Assembly (NCBI RefSeq): GCF_037176765.1 | Contig: NC_090034.1 | Coordinates: 91,810,500 to 91,874,499, forward strand | Reading direction: 5' to 3' | From: Anolis sagrei | Taxonomy: Eukaryota > Chordata > Lepidosauria > Squamata > Anolidae | DNA length: 64,000 bases | Shown: one piece after another, positions 25,243 through 31,091 of the stretch | How positions within the stretch are numbered: position 1 is the first letter of the stretch | How the letters are laid out: each line of letters opens with the position of its first letter | The notes under the pieces: model-generated | What the model was told of the DNA's origin: nothing | Databases searched by the model: none | The model's input: only the letters and a program-made list of their open reading frames with translations | Made by a program: the position numbers and the translations under genes

Positions 25243-26028
25243 GTGTTCCCTCTCTTGAAGCTCAACTGGACGAAGATGCCACATGCCAGAGTTGGCTCGA
25301 GAGCAGGGGTTCTCAAATGTTTTCAACCATAGAGCGCTTTTTGAATCAAAGATTTCTGGTGGAGCCCCAAGAAACGGTTATATTATATCATATTATACTA
25401 TATAAGGTAAAAGTTTTCCCTGATATTAAGTCTAGTCATGTCCAACTTTTTTTCTCTCTTAACAACTAGAGGCTGTTAAGAATTGTGGCTGTTAGGAATT
25501 GTGGAAGTTGAAGTCCAAAATACCTGGAAAGCCGAAGGTTGCCTGTGCCAGACAAACAAATAATCAAAGTCTCCTTATCATGTCTTCAATTTAAATTATT
25601 TTCTTCATTGGGGGAAGAAACTTATTACAGAAAAGGATCCCGCTCACCTGCTACTTCCACTCGGACTGTGACATCATAAAACCGGTGCTTGACTGAATCA
25701 GGGTTGATCCAGACATAGAAGCTGGAGGAATCCTCACTCCGCACAGGGTTGATGCTGAGGGTACAGTTGTTCATTTCCAGGTTCCCCAACACTTCTGTCC
25801 GTCCCTGATACTCAGGCAGAACAGTCTCTGGGCTCTTGCTGTTGTAGATTTCAGGGTAGCCTCTCGAGCGGTATAGGTACCACGCCACGCTGAATTTGTC
25901 GCCCCAAGAATCCCGGGAACCTGGGTAGGTGAATGAGCAGGGGATGACCACGCAGGAGCCCTGGAGGGCCCGGATTGTGCTTGGGAGTGTGGAGCTCCAG
26001 GCCTGCGAGACAGGGCTGTGAAAAAGAA
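878..26028 (-). CDS. Siglec-family (MAG/CD22-like) Ig receptor gene, seven coding exons, 5' end missing
   Basis: Predicted type I cell-surface immunoglobulin receptor. Exons in transcript order are 26028-25648, 23737-23444, 17998-17726, 9153-8863, 7623-7524, 3949-3748 and 1021-878. They give about 560 residues plus a missing signal peptide, against roughly 626 for mammalian MAG. The order is one V-set domain, three C2-set domains, one membrane span and a cytoplasmic tail of about 120 residues. Siglec hallmarks seen are a paired-cysteine V-domain start (GSCVVIPC), an E-strand cysteine (NCTL) in place of the usual F-strand one, and an extra domain-2 cysteine (HTCP) of the kind that links domains 1 and 2. 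The last Ig domain is most like MAG domain 5. All Ig exons are symmetrical phase 1-1. Classical MAG has five Ig domains, so one appears to be absent here. Introns are filled with transposons. Family assignment is firm; orthology to MAG, CD22 or a squamate-specific Siglec is not settled. The signal-peptide exon was not located. Confidence 0.85.
1026..1432 (+). mobile_element. Non-LTR retrotransposon C-terminal fragment
   Basis: An open frame (1031-1366) encodes WKSLNRLRSGVGRSK, CDCGAEQTTLHL and CPLCP. This Cys/His pattern (CDCG..QT..HL..CP) is the usual C-terminus of several LINE clades. A short AT-rich 3' end with an (aaat)n tail follows at about 1430. It lies in the last intron of the Siglec-like gene, antisense to it, and starts within about 10 bp of the terminal acceptor. 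Confidence 0.65.
1440..1930 (-). mobile_element. BovB/RTE LINE 3' fragment
   Basis: Matches the plus-strand sense of the better copy at 55910-56830 ('cttcgtgacctcatggac', 'ggatggactggttgg'). Diverged and 5'-truncated; no intact frame. Confidence 0.7.
1931..2629. other. Intronic stretch without recognised features
   Basis: AT-rich sequence inside the last intron of the Siglec-like gene. It has a TATA-like 'cctataaaagg' at about 2301 but no exon or repeat I can name. Confidence 0.4.
2640..2957 (+). mobile_element. Sauria-type tRNA SINE
   Basis: tRNA-like head with A- and B-box-like parts ('ggttaaaccgctgag', 'ggtttgaatcc'), body 'cagcttctgccaacctagcag' and tail 'aatgtcagggaaaacctttacctttt'. 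Near full length; other copies are at 20583, 19725, 33855 and 49584. Confidence 0.8.
3298..3485 (-). mobile_element. LINE 3'-tail fragment (L2/CR1-like)
   Basis: Antisense tail beginning (ttta)n, then 'tatatcccgcc', 'caactcaggtcgga' and 'gcaacaatcagatgcc'. The same tail type recurs at 29935, 40692, 49255, 52262 and 53015. Confidence 0.5.
3748..3949 (-). CDS. Exon: charged cytoplasmic linker of the Siglec-like gene
   Basis: Acceptor gtgtttctag and donor gacaag|gtaagg give 202 bp, phase 2 in and phase 0 out. The frame set by the membrane exon reads (R)KNEEKQEEEEEEEED, then PALFVTDGALEQKTPV, then a Lys-rich run KKEKPAKKEKQSKSKKDEQ ending in NMYSKTQKGGNTAGDK. So an acidic block is followed by a basic block. 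The short piece DPALFVTDG recalls NPPVLFSSD in the MAG tail, but this is weak. Longer ORFs in the other frames here are shadows of low-complexity GAA/AAG codons. Confidence 0.78.
4228..4990 (-). mobile_element. Penelope-like element, 3' part, split by a SINE
   Basis: Read on the minus strand it carries the 3' end seen in the better copies at 39865 and 51058: '..atctatataaac..cctagtttccaac..', then 'gcctgccatagatg..gcgaa.cgtcaggagagaatgcttctgg'. It is interrupted at 4322-4590 by an ACA-type SINE. Lies in the intron between the transmembrane-side cytoplasmic exons. Confidence 0.65.
4322..4590 (+). mobile_element. ACA-type tRNA SINE
   Basis: tRNA-like head ('gtccctggtggcacaatagg', 'ggttcgaatctg') and the tail 'cagaagtgacttgctgtttcc..tgctcctgacacacacac'. 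Inserted in the Penelope copy around it. A tail-only relative, inverted, is at 24490-24530. Confidence 0.65.
5080..5233. mobile_element. Palindromic MITE
   Basis: Near-perfect inverted repeats: left arm 'cccttccacacagccatata', right arm its complement 'tatatggctgtgtggaaggg', with the complement continuing inward (ccagaatatcaaggca). About 154 bp, no coding capacity; family not assigned. Confidence 0.75.
5603..6245 (+). mobile_element. Long tRNA-derived SINE with LINE-type tail, split by a hAT MITE
   Basis: Same family as the complete inverted copy at 18560-19065: head 'tttagcacagctg', middle 'aggaagtcctgatg' and 'cagcaccc.cctgtg', tail 'gtactgtgatccaccctgagt' plus (tta)n. A small hAT element interrupts it at about 5893-6029. 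Confidence 0.65.
5893..6029. mobile_element. Short hAT-type MITE
   Basis: Terminal inverted repeats 'agtggttctcaacc' and 'gatgagaaccact', with an 8-bp duplication 'tcatagag' on both sides. Sits inside the SINE at 5603-6245. Confidence 0.7.
6740..7458 (+). mobile_element. Internally deleted mariner-like DNA transposon
   Basis: Terminal inverted repeats 'gagggttgaatgaaaagtaatgcctccac' (left) and its near complement (right) are flanked by TA. The inner sequence keeps the N-terminal, helix-turn-helix part of a mariner transposase (7032-7340: STLHRWVSKFKDVE, KLIQDDCHITQREISSLTGIS). The catalytic DD34D half is missing, at about 720 bp instead of about 1300. Its right end is about 65 bp from the transmembrane exon of the Siglec-like gene. 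Confidence 0.8.
7524..7623 (-). CDS. Exon: transmembrane segment of the Siglec-like gene
   Basis: Acceptor ttccctag and donor agcag|gtgaga give 100 bp, entering in phase 1 and leaving in phase 2, exactly as the flanking exons need. The product is (V)DMNFLLMISGGAVGG followed by LLFLTLMGIVVYKMVTS(R): a single hydrophobic span of about 22 residues with a stop-transfer Lys/Arg at the inner edge. There is no charged residue inside the span, so there is no sign of pairing with DAP12-type adaptors. A deleted mariner element ends about 65 bp past the donor in the next intron. Confidence 0.83.
7945..8668 (+). mobile_element. hAT-Charlie-type nonautonomous element, split by a SINE
   Basis: Body shared with copies at 30002, 31972, 42351, 44908, 46747 and 55327: 'gaactataaatcc.agcaactacaactccc', 'tgttcacat.tgggcatattgagta', 'cagtgctctctgg'. 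The first ~150 bp of the family are missing. A SINE piece interrupts it at about 8433-8570. Confidence 0.65.
8433..8572 (-). mobile_element. Sauria-type SINE fragment
   Basis: 'ctgacattaagtctagtcgtgtctgactctg..' through 'catgactgcatggagcg' in inverse orientation; only the 3' half. Inserted in the hAT copy. Confidence 0.7.
8863..9153 (-). CDS. Exon: membrane-proximal C2 Ig domain (domain 4) of the Siglec-like gene
   Basis: Acceptor cactgcag and donor gcag|gtaagc give 291 bp, phase 1-1. The product starts (D)KPVILPQGNCTV, continues TATCYCVAEGNPLPGIEW and closes with VNVSCTATNKHG. The doubled cysteine CYC, the NP.P segment and the CTATN..G end closely parallel MAG domain 5 (CLCVVKSNPEP, CTARNLYG). 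N-glycosylation sites NCT, NRT, NSS and NVS are visible. The polypyrimidine tract of this acceptor is weak, and it is the least ideal junction in the model. Confidence 0.86.
9265..10460. mobile_element. Long-inverted-repeat foldback DNA transposon with an L2 LINE inside
   Basis: Outer ends are 'taggcatgtgcaat' (left) and its complement 'agcacatgccta' (right). Inward, 'ctaaatggttctaaagtactta' and the arm 'agggggcgctggtgcttt..ttctacagtgttgc' are mirrored around about 10235, where the hairpin turns. The L2 copy 9311-10091 was inserted in the left arm after the palindrome existed. Related copies are at 21845-23008 and 61926-62492. Confidence 0.7.
9311..10091 (+). mobile_element. L2-like LINE 3' end
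   Basis: C-terminal reverse-transcriptase-LINE text: LHWLPVYFRSQFKVQ, TYKALNGLGPAHLRDR and RAFSS..PPYF. A 3' UTR follows, ending 'gagatggtggcggggtataaataaag' and (att)n. 5'-truncated and broken. Confidence 0.75.
10452..10833 (+). mobile_element. L2-like LINE 3' end, diverged
   Basis: Encodes RARAFSVV.P-type text ('gccttctcagtggtggcccc', 'ctatggaacgcctttcc') and ends 'ctgagaggggtggtatagaaatg' with (aaat)n. Confidence 0.65.
10911..11220 (+). repeat. 5' LTR of the Gypsy element
   Basis: 310 bp, starts tgtcag and ends ctgaca. Contains a TATA-like 'tatataag' about 190 bp in. Identical to the 3' LTR. Confidence 0.95.
11267..15794 (+). pseudogene. gag-pol coding region of the Gypsy element
   Basis: A long fused gag-pol frame. 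Gag is Arg/Glu-rich and ends with the knuckle CYVCGRFGHRASAC. Protease follows, then the reverse transcriptase with FTKLDLVEAYHKIRIK and YIDDVIIFS. RNase H has LHCDASDWAYGAAL. Integrase has H..H and CETCAKSK zinc ligands and the FDFVGELPPSKG segment. The C-terminal part after integrase is chromodomain-like or linker sequence (KIHPVFHCGLLKKY). No spliced or separate envelope frame. Counted as a fossil with about one break. Confidence 0.9.
15844..16153 (+). repeat. 3' LTR of the Gypsy element
   Basis: 310 bp, same start and end as the 5' LTR, no differences seen. Preceded by a purine-rich tract at about 15818-15840, the usual plus-strand priming site. Confidence 0.95.
16154..17643 (+). mobile_element. 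DNA transposon with 'cgagtataagcc' ends, hosting an R4-like LINE
   Basis: Left end 'cataccatatttacttgagt' and right end 'tactcgagtatatacggtatg' are imperfect inverted repeats. The left interior (to about 16450) matches the copy at 63545-64000, and an inverted piece is at 30770-30935. The middle is (taa)n-rich with the LINE fragment 16675-17275. Family name not assigned; nonautonomous. Confidence 0.6.
16675..17275 (+). mobile_element. R4/Dong-like LINE 3' fragment encoding a restriction-like endonuclease
   Basis: The frame 16659-17198 encodes RHNNVAQMIHWNLCYK, NWWDHKPEKV, LLWDLRIQTDRVLEHNTPEL, VWIVDVAIPGDSRIEEK and VVPVVIGTLGAVPKDL. The spacing of the PEL..., K and DVA residues fits the restriction-like endonuclease of R2/R4-type non-LTR elements. 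Both flanks are (taa)n runs, the known target preference of Dong/R4 elements. No reverse transcriptase part remains. A related inverted copy is at 59968-60620. Confidence 0.75.
17726..17998 (-). CDS. Exon: C2-set Ig domain 3 of the Siglec-like gene
   Basis: Acceptor ttttttccag and donor gtaagg give a 273-bp exon, phase 1-1. The product has DTPKNAVVSVVGNPILKEGD, LRCSSQSNPPAVSYRWF and the F-strand motif DSGPYHCVAEND. The SNPP..Y.W segment and the closing LSVE are characteristic of the C2 domains of MAG, CD22 and other Siglecs. It lies only about 80 bp from the end of the DNA transposon at 16154-17643. Confidence 0.88.
18560..19065 (-). mobile_element. Long tRNA-derived SINE with LINE-type tail, near complete
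   Basis: In minus orientation: head 'ggctttagcacagctggtaa', 'caaaaggttgccagttcaaa', middle 'gaggaagtcctgatggctc', tail 'ctgtgatccaccctgagttcc' and 'aataaagtgttgttattg'. About 500 bp. The plus-strand copy is 5603-6245. A (caa)n run (18530-18570) is its tail. Confidence 0.65.
19066..19720. other. Intronic stretch without recognised features
   Basis: AT-rich sequence between SINEs with two imperfect repeats of a 'caggagaaagacaacaa..gatgtgatc' segment (about 19360-19450 and 19566-19700). No gene or named repeat seen. Confidence 0.35.
19727..20045 (-). mobile_element. Sauria-type tRNA SINE
   Basis: Full-length inverse copy: 'cttgacattaagtctag..', 'ccatttctaagccgaagag', 'gaactgctaggttggcagaag', 'ggtttaaccgctgtacc'. 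Confidence 0.85.
20583..20905 (+). mobile_element. Sauria-type tRNA SINE
   Basis: Head 'ggtggcacagtgggttaaac' and 'gcaggttcgaatccggggag', tail 'gtcaggggaaaacctttacc'. One of the best-preserved copies here. Confidence 0.88.
21198..21288 (+). mobile_element. Sauria-type SINE fragment
   Basis: Middle part only ('gtgggaaggtaatggcactcc' to 'ggctcttcggcttaga'), cut on both sides and joined directly to a CR1 copy. Confidence 0.7.
21289..21842 (-). mobile_element. CR1 LINE 3' end
   Basis: Inverse CR1: starts with the tail 'tcgtagaatcatagagttg', then 'catccagtccaaccccctgc', through 'ctcctctaaacacattcca' and 'cagtattccagatgtgg'. No intact frame. Confidence 0.82.
21845..23008. mobile_element. Foldback-type DNA transposon
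   Basis: Ends 'tagggatgtgcgatcc' and 'ttgcacatgccta' are inverted. Inner palindromic blocks include 'aacaaaatttcgttactatttcgttacag'-type repeats (21960-22060). A (taa)n run is at 22257-22290, and a self-complementary 'ctgggaaatgtagttt' pair is at 22625-22702. Related to 9265-10460. Confidence 0.5.
23150..23262. mobile_element. Small palindromic MITE
   Basis: 'ggctgaatctatgctgccat' on the left, complement 'acggtgtagatccagcc' on the right; hairpin centre at 'agatatatat'. Confidence 0.55.
23444..23737 (-). CDS. Exon: C2-set Ig domain 2 of the Siglec-like gene
   Basis: Acceptor ttttgcag and donor gtgagt give a 294-bp exon, phase 1 at both ends. The product runs (D)TPSPLELSDPGLLTEGD, then VTCSTLHTCPLTPPTLTW and GKYLQCTATF. 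The B-strand Cys, the extra Cys in HTCP, the core Trp and the F-strand Cys are all present. The HTCP cysteine is typical of Siglec domain 2, where it pairs with the extra cysteine of domain 1. The exon is an open block without stops, and its reading frame continues both neighbours. Confidence 0.88.
24145..24320. mobile_element. MITE, diverged
   Basis: Starts 'gggtgtgtctacactataga' and ends near 'atacccatagatg'; like the element at 49968-50300. Noncoding. Confidence 0.4.
24384..25242 (+). mobile_element. L2-like LINE 3' end with a SINE-tail insertion
   Basis: 'ggtcaacccccctgtttaag', 'aaagccctgaatggtttggg' and 'gtcttctctgtggtgactcc', ending 'gtggggtataaataaag' and (att)n at 25200-25242. An ACA-SINE tail piece is inserted at about 24460-24533, flanked by 'ctgacc'. 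Confidence 0.72.
25648..26028 (-). CDS. Exon: V-set Ig domain (domain 1) of the Siglec-like gene
   Basis: The donor reads gcag|gtgagc. The acceptor ctctctag gives phase 1 and a 381-bp exon; a second AG 13 bp further in (start 26015) is possible but would change the phase. The product begins ..LFHSPVSQAWSSTLPST, aligning with the MAG N-terminus including its early Trp, then GSCVVIPC, WYLYR, YQGR, LGNLEMNNCTLSI and SEDSSSFYVWINPD. The B-strand Cys and E-strand Cys match the Siglec intrasheet disulfide. In MAG the F strand reads YYFRGD and its Arg contacts sialic acid; here the matching segment is FYVWIN, so Trp sits at that place. One N-glycosylation site (NCT) is visible. A CR1 scrap (26072-26120) lies just upstream in the intron. 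Confidence 0.87.
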
Positions 26029-26470
26029 CTAGAGAGCAAAATATCAGTTTTGAGTGAAGATATTCGGTTTAACAGAATCATAGAATTGGGAGATCACAAG
26101 GGCCATCCAGTCCAACCCTTTACAAATTGGGTTGCGAACCACACCTCACAAAGTTGTTCAGCTGTAACAATATAAAAAAGAAGGGGAGAGGAATCTGGTG
26201 GCAACTTTAAAAATGGTTGTTGTTGCTATTGTTGGAATCACTAGCTAACACACATTGTGATGCCTCACATGTTAGACTTGTTTCTGGGTATATTCGACCT
26301 GGTGATTCCAAAAATGCCACCCATTTTTCCCTATCAGCTCTAGTTTTCTGAGATACAGAACATACGACATATACCAGTCTTCATCTGCATCTCCTATAAA
26401 AAACCATGATAATCCTATTTAAGAAACTATAGCTGATGTAATCTACCCAATGCAATTTTCTGAATCCCCC

Positions 26471-27098
26471 ATGGCGCGTCCAGACAGTACCTTTATCCCA
26501 GAAGCTTCCGCAACAAACAGGAGGGTAGCTAGATGCCGTTTCCTGTAAATGCGGAAGCAATCACTACAAAAGGCAAAAAACGCGAGATTTCCTGGTGCAG
26601 GAATATTGTGGTTTTGAGTCGATTATGTGGATCTTCGCATGTCTGTATTTCCCTGTAATTGGAAATCACAGGTTTTTTTTTAAAAAAAAAATCTGGGTTC
26701 GTTCCCAGGTTTTTGATGTTTGTTTCTGATTGGTCGGTTCCTAAAAAGAAGGTGACACTTGAGTAGAAGGAAAAAAACTTTGTTTGTATGGTAGATATTT
26801 CATGAAATATCCAGAGGGCACAGTTTCTCTTGCCAGGACAAAAAATTGAACTTCTGCAGTGATTCGCTGCAGCGATTCTCTGCATATTTGTATATCCGTA
26901 TCTTGAGGGGTTTTTTTTTAACTGCTAAACTTTCCAGCAGAAGTCCCATCCTGGGAGCCTCTAAATCTTGTATCAAAGCATCAAGTCATTGGAGGCAGAA
27001 ATCCCAAGGTCAACAGGTCTGTATGTGGACCTCTTTTGAAGTCCTAGGATTTTTTGCCCCTGTTTAAAACTCGTGATTTAGTGCTGTCTGGAAGTGCC
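26471..27098. mobile_element. Diverged inverted-repeat DNA element
   Basis: Left 'ggcgcgtccagacagtac' and right 'tgctgtctggaagtgcc' are inverted. The interior has poly(T)/poly(A) and no frame. Family unknown. Confidence 0.4.
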
Positions 27099-27460
27099 TC
27101 CAATAATCCCGGGAACAGGTCTAAAAACTAAGACAACAAGAGAAAAATATTTTGGTGTGCTATGATGACTGTCTATTTTAAAAATTCATTTATATCCCAC
27201 CTTATTTCCAGCCCAGGGGCCAAGGAGACTTATTAAAATTAAAAGCCAGACAAACTTAGAGCTGGGCAAGTTTAGCCTGCAGAATAGAAGGCTGAGAGGA
27301 GACATGATGAGGGTCATGTATAAATATGTGAGGGAGAGTCATATGAAGGAGGGAACAAGCTTGTTTTCTGCTGCCCTGGACACTAGGATGCGAAACAATG
27401 GCTTCAAACGTTTTCTTTTCTTTTCTTTTCTGCATCATTTTTATTGAATTTTATAATAAT

Positions 27461-28321
27461 TGTTCTGGAACAGCTGTTCCAGGAGCTCCAGATTTATTTG
27501 CTGTGTTTAAATGTTTGTGTGCAATCCCATGCTTGGGATTTTGCGGCAGGGTGGCTTCCTGTTATAGGCTGCAATCATAGGGTAAGCCACCTGCCAATTA
27601 TAGTTAGGTTCCCTGGTCCCGCCCCTTCTTGAGTTTTTGGAGGGAAGAGGCCATTTTTCAGTCAGTCACACAAGGAAGCCAGTCTATAGGACGCAGATCA
27701 GCTAGTCCCATAGGAAAGGCTTCATTCCTCAAAACCTTCCGGGAAAACAGAAACAGCCATCCAGGGTCCATCCAGCGACCATCCAGGGGTCATCCAGTGA
27801 CCATCCAGTTCCAGGGAAACAGAAGGAAAAGGTCCCAAAGGCTCTGGCTGAGAGCTCACAGCCTCTCAGCCTCACAGCACCAGAGGGGAAAACAGACCGG
27901 AAGTTCCCACTAGACAGCATCGTAGAACCACAGAACTCCAGCTGCTATATCTTCAAGCCTCAGCCAGTAAGGTCTGCTCGATACCCAGACGCACGTGGAT
28001 TTCGGTAGCAGCACCCACGCCGACTAGGCATAGATAGAAAGCGGCCTGGGAGGGATTACAAAGAGTTCTTCCTTATGCTGAGATAGTACAGTTAAACCAA
28101 GTTAGTGCCAGTCTCTTAAAGACTAGAATAGTAAAGCCTTGAAGTATTGTTGAAGATTTGTTCCTTAATAAAGACTTTGTTGTACTTTTAAAGACTCTAA
28201 AGCCCATTACTTCTGGAAGTCTCTAACAATCTCTCTTCGGGCACCCCGGCTTCCCACTGGGTTTAAAGTGTGCGTCCTGTAGAATAAAGACATTTTGTTC
28301 GGACCCAGTGGCGACAGAACA
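27461..28321 (+). mobile_element. Solo LTR
   Basis: 861 bp, begins tgttctgg and ends cagaaca, with 5-bp duplications 'ataat' on both sides (27456-27460, 28322-28326). Near its right end are poly(A)-signal-like 'ttaataaagac' and 'gaataaagac'. No internal coding region remains, so it is a solo LTR left after recombination. Orientation from the polyadenylation signals; family (Gypsy or ERV) not resolved. Confidence 0.75.
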
Positions 28322-28326
28322 ATAAT

Positions 28327-28640
28327 TGTTGTTGTTCATTCGTTCAGTCGTCTCCAACTCTTCGTGACCTCATGGACCAGCCCACGCCAGAGCTCCCTGT
28401 CGGCCGTTACCACCCCCAGCTTCTTCAAGGTCAGTCCACTCACTTCAAGGATGCCATCCATCCATCTTGCCCTTGGTCGGCCCCTCTTCCTTTTGCCTTC
28501 CACTTTCCCCAGCATAATTGTCTTCTCTAGGCTTTCCTGTCTCCTCATGATGTGGGCAAAGTACTTCAACTTTGTCTCTAGTATCTTTCCCTCCAGTGAG
28601 CAGTCGGGCTTTATTTCCTGGAGGATGGACTGGACTTTAT
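28327..28640 (-). mobile_element. BovB/RTE LINE 3' end
   Basis: Minus-strand text: YFAHIMRRQESLEKTIMLGK, RGRPRARWMDGI and DRELWRGLVHEVTKSWRR. Flanked by 'tttataataat' on both sides inside the L1-like piece. Confidence 0.85.
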
Positions 28641-29934
28641 AATAATAATCTCCCCTTTTTTTAACGTTTACCTTTTAAATTTTCCTATATTTTTTCCCTC
28701 CCTCCTCAACCACAGTACATTTCTACGAATCTTGCAGATCCAGCCACTGGTAAAGTCTTTGTATTTTCTCTTTGATGTGATTGTTGGCTCCTCCATTTTT
28801 TACCCAGTTGAAGTAGACCTTTAATCGATTTGTAATGTCCTTCTGTTTGTTCGTTCCTGTTACAATGGCTTAAAACTGCAGGAAAGGAGATTCCACCTGA
28901 ACATTAGGAAGAACTTCCTAACTGTTCAGCAGTGGAACTCTCTGCCTCAGAGTGTGGTGGAGGCTCCTTATTTGGAAGCTTTTAAACAGAGGCTGGATGG
29001 CTATCTGTCGGGAGTGCTTTGAATGAAATTTTCCTGCTTCTTGGCAGGAGGTTGGACTGGATGGCCCACAAGGACTCTTCCAACTTTATGATTCTATGAT
29101 TCTAAGAAACCATCATACAAAAGTTTAAAATATCATCGAACTATCAACAGACTATAAAACCATAATCATTCAACAAGCCTTTTGGTTTGGTATTGTGATA
29201 TGGGCTAAGGGCTAATCAATAAAATTTACCCTAACCATTCAAAGGAGAATCAACAAAATGTTATAGATATGGCAGACAACATGATGCATTGTGAATTGTG
29301 ACAAACAACAATATTTTGCAGTCAATATGTTACATAGTGCATTCTGGACATTGTGGCACATTTCACAATACAGTTAGCTTCCCACATTTGCTGGACTTAG
29401 GGGCACAGGACACCTGAGAATGTGGGAAAACACATCTCTAGACATTTCTAGACCTTCCAAAATGACTCTATAGTCCACTTCTGCTGGAAGAGGACCGAAA
29501 AATAGCATTGGGGGACCTAGAGGTTTCTAGCAAGACTGTATTAATCAAATCTGTGAATAAAGAAATCAACAAAAGTTATAACCCTCAAATGGGGAGGGCC
29601 AACTGCATTCAAGCCACAGGAATTTTGGCACAACCGTTTGACATCTTATGACCAGTATTCTGAATTTGGATCCTTCCACCCTGATTCCACAACACTTAAT
29701 GAAGGACTTTAAGAAACTCACCCAGGAAAAATGCCAACTGAAGAGCTTTGCTGGAGCGTTTCATGATGTGATGTCCCTTGAGGACTGCAAACCCGCGAGA
29801 GGGTCAGGGCTTGGGGAAAGGGGAGGTCCTTCTACTCTTCCTCTCCGACATCCACAACAAGCTGACAGAAAACTGGTTGGGATAAGAAGATGCAAATGAA
29901 ATTCACAAGATTTTATAACTTTAGTTATAATAAT

Positions 29935-30770
29935 ACCAGCAATTTATTTATATTCCACCCTTCTCCCCATGGGGACTCAGAGTGGATTACAGTGTAAACC
30001 AGTGGTTTTCAACCTTCCTAATACTGTGACCCTTTAATACAGTTCCTCATGTTGTGGTGACCCCCAACCATAAAATTATTTTTATTGCTACTGTTATTAA
30101 TCATAATGTAAATATCTGATATGCAGGATGCATTTTTATTCACTGGACCAAATTGGGCACAAATTGGGGATTGATTTTGTCACTTGGGAGTTGTAGCTGC
30201 TGGGATTTATAGTTCACCTACAATCAAAGAGCATTCTGAACTCCCCCAACAATGGAATTGAACCAAACTTGGCACACAGAACTTCTATGACCAACAGAAA
30301 ATATTGGAAGGGTTGGTGGACATTGACCTTGAGTTTTGGAGTTGTAGTTCACCTACATCCAGAGAGCACTGTGGACTCAAACAATGATGGATCTAGACCA
30401 AACTTGGCATGAATGCTCAATATGCCCAAATGTGAACACTGGTGGAGTTTGGGGAAAATAGACCTTGACATTTGGGAGTTGAAGCTGCTGAGATTTATAG
30501 TTCACCTACAATCAAAGAGCATTCTGAACCGACCAATGATAGAATTGGGCCAAACTTCCCACAGAGTGTCTCCGTGACCAACAGAAAATACTGTGTTTTC
30601 TGATGGTCTTTGGTGACCCCTCTGATACCCCTTCATGACCACCAGGTTGGGAAACACTGGTGTAAACATTTAATGCCTTGTAACAATACAATAAGATAGA
30701 CAAACACAAACAAAGGCAGAGGTACTGTTCTCCATTTCCAAGGCAAGGAGCCTGCATTGTCACCTCCTGG
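29935..30770 (-). mobile_element. LINE 3'-tail fragment split by a hAT element
   Basis: 'agcaatttatttatattcca', 'ggggactcagagtggattac' continue after the insertion at 30662 with 'aaacatttaatgccttgt'. The duplicated 'gtgtaaac' marks the hAT insertion. Confidence 0.55.
30002..30661 (-). mobile_element. hAT-Charlie-type nonautonomous element, near complete
   Basis: Ends 'cagtggttttcaacc' and 'ggttgggaaacactg' with the 8-bp duplication 'gtgtaaac'. About 660 bp, noncoding; one of the best delimited copies. Confidence 0.82.
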
Positions 30771-30937
30771 TCGTTATTCTTATATTTATTATTTTACTCT
30801 ATTATTACTGTTATTATTACATTTCCATTATTTTACTCTATTATTATTATTACAGTTAATATTTTACTCTATTAATTTTTGGAAATCTACGTAAGCACAT
30901 TTACACTGAAGAAGATTAGAATAATGGTTTAATCAGA
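30770..30937 (-). mobile_element. Fragment of the 'cgagtataagcc' DNA transposon
   Basis: 'tattattttactctattatt' runs and 'gtaagcacatttacactgaagaag' are the complement of 16390-16470. Confidence 0.55.
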
Positions 30938-30944
30938 GTTGGAA

Positions 30945-31091
30945 GTGAGGTGAAGGCTCCTTCTTTGGAGGCTTTTAAACAGAGGCTGGATGGCCATCTG
31001 TCAGGGGTGAATGTGATTTTCCTGCTTCTTGGCAGAATGGGGTTGGACTGGGTGGCCCATGAGGTCTCCTCCAACTCTATGATTCTATAAT
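30945..31091 (+). mobile_element. CR1 LINE 3' fragment
   Basis: 'cttttaaacagaggctggat' through 'ccaactctatgattctata'. Confidence 0.8.

Larger units (their letters stand above)
27414..28865 (-). mobile_element. L1-like retroposed fragment inside CR1, itself interrupted
   Basis: In minus orientation it ends 'attcaataaaaatgatgcag' followed by (aaaag)n. Its upstream part encodes WKNGGANNHIKEKIQ-like text. A target duplication of about 14 bp flanks it. It hosts the BovB and LTR at 27461-28640. L1 assignment is tentative. Confidence 0.5.
27245..29104 (+). mobile_element. CR1 LINE 3' end interrupted by a nested insertion
   Basis: Left part 27245-27413 ('gagctgggcaagtttagcc', 'ggctgagaggagacatgat') continues at 28866 ('ggaaaggagattccacctga') to the CR1 tail 'atgattctatgattcta'. 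The gap is flanked by a duplicated 'acaatggctt.aaac', marking the later insertion. Confidence 0.8.

Noticed and set aside
29648-29899. 83-residue plus-strand frame as an exon
   Set aside because: No recognisable domain and no convincing splice sites; not supported.
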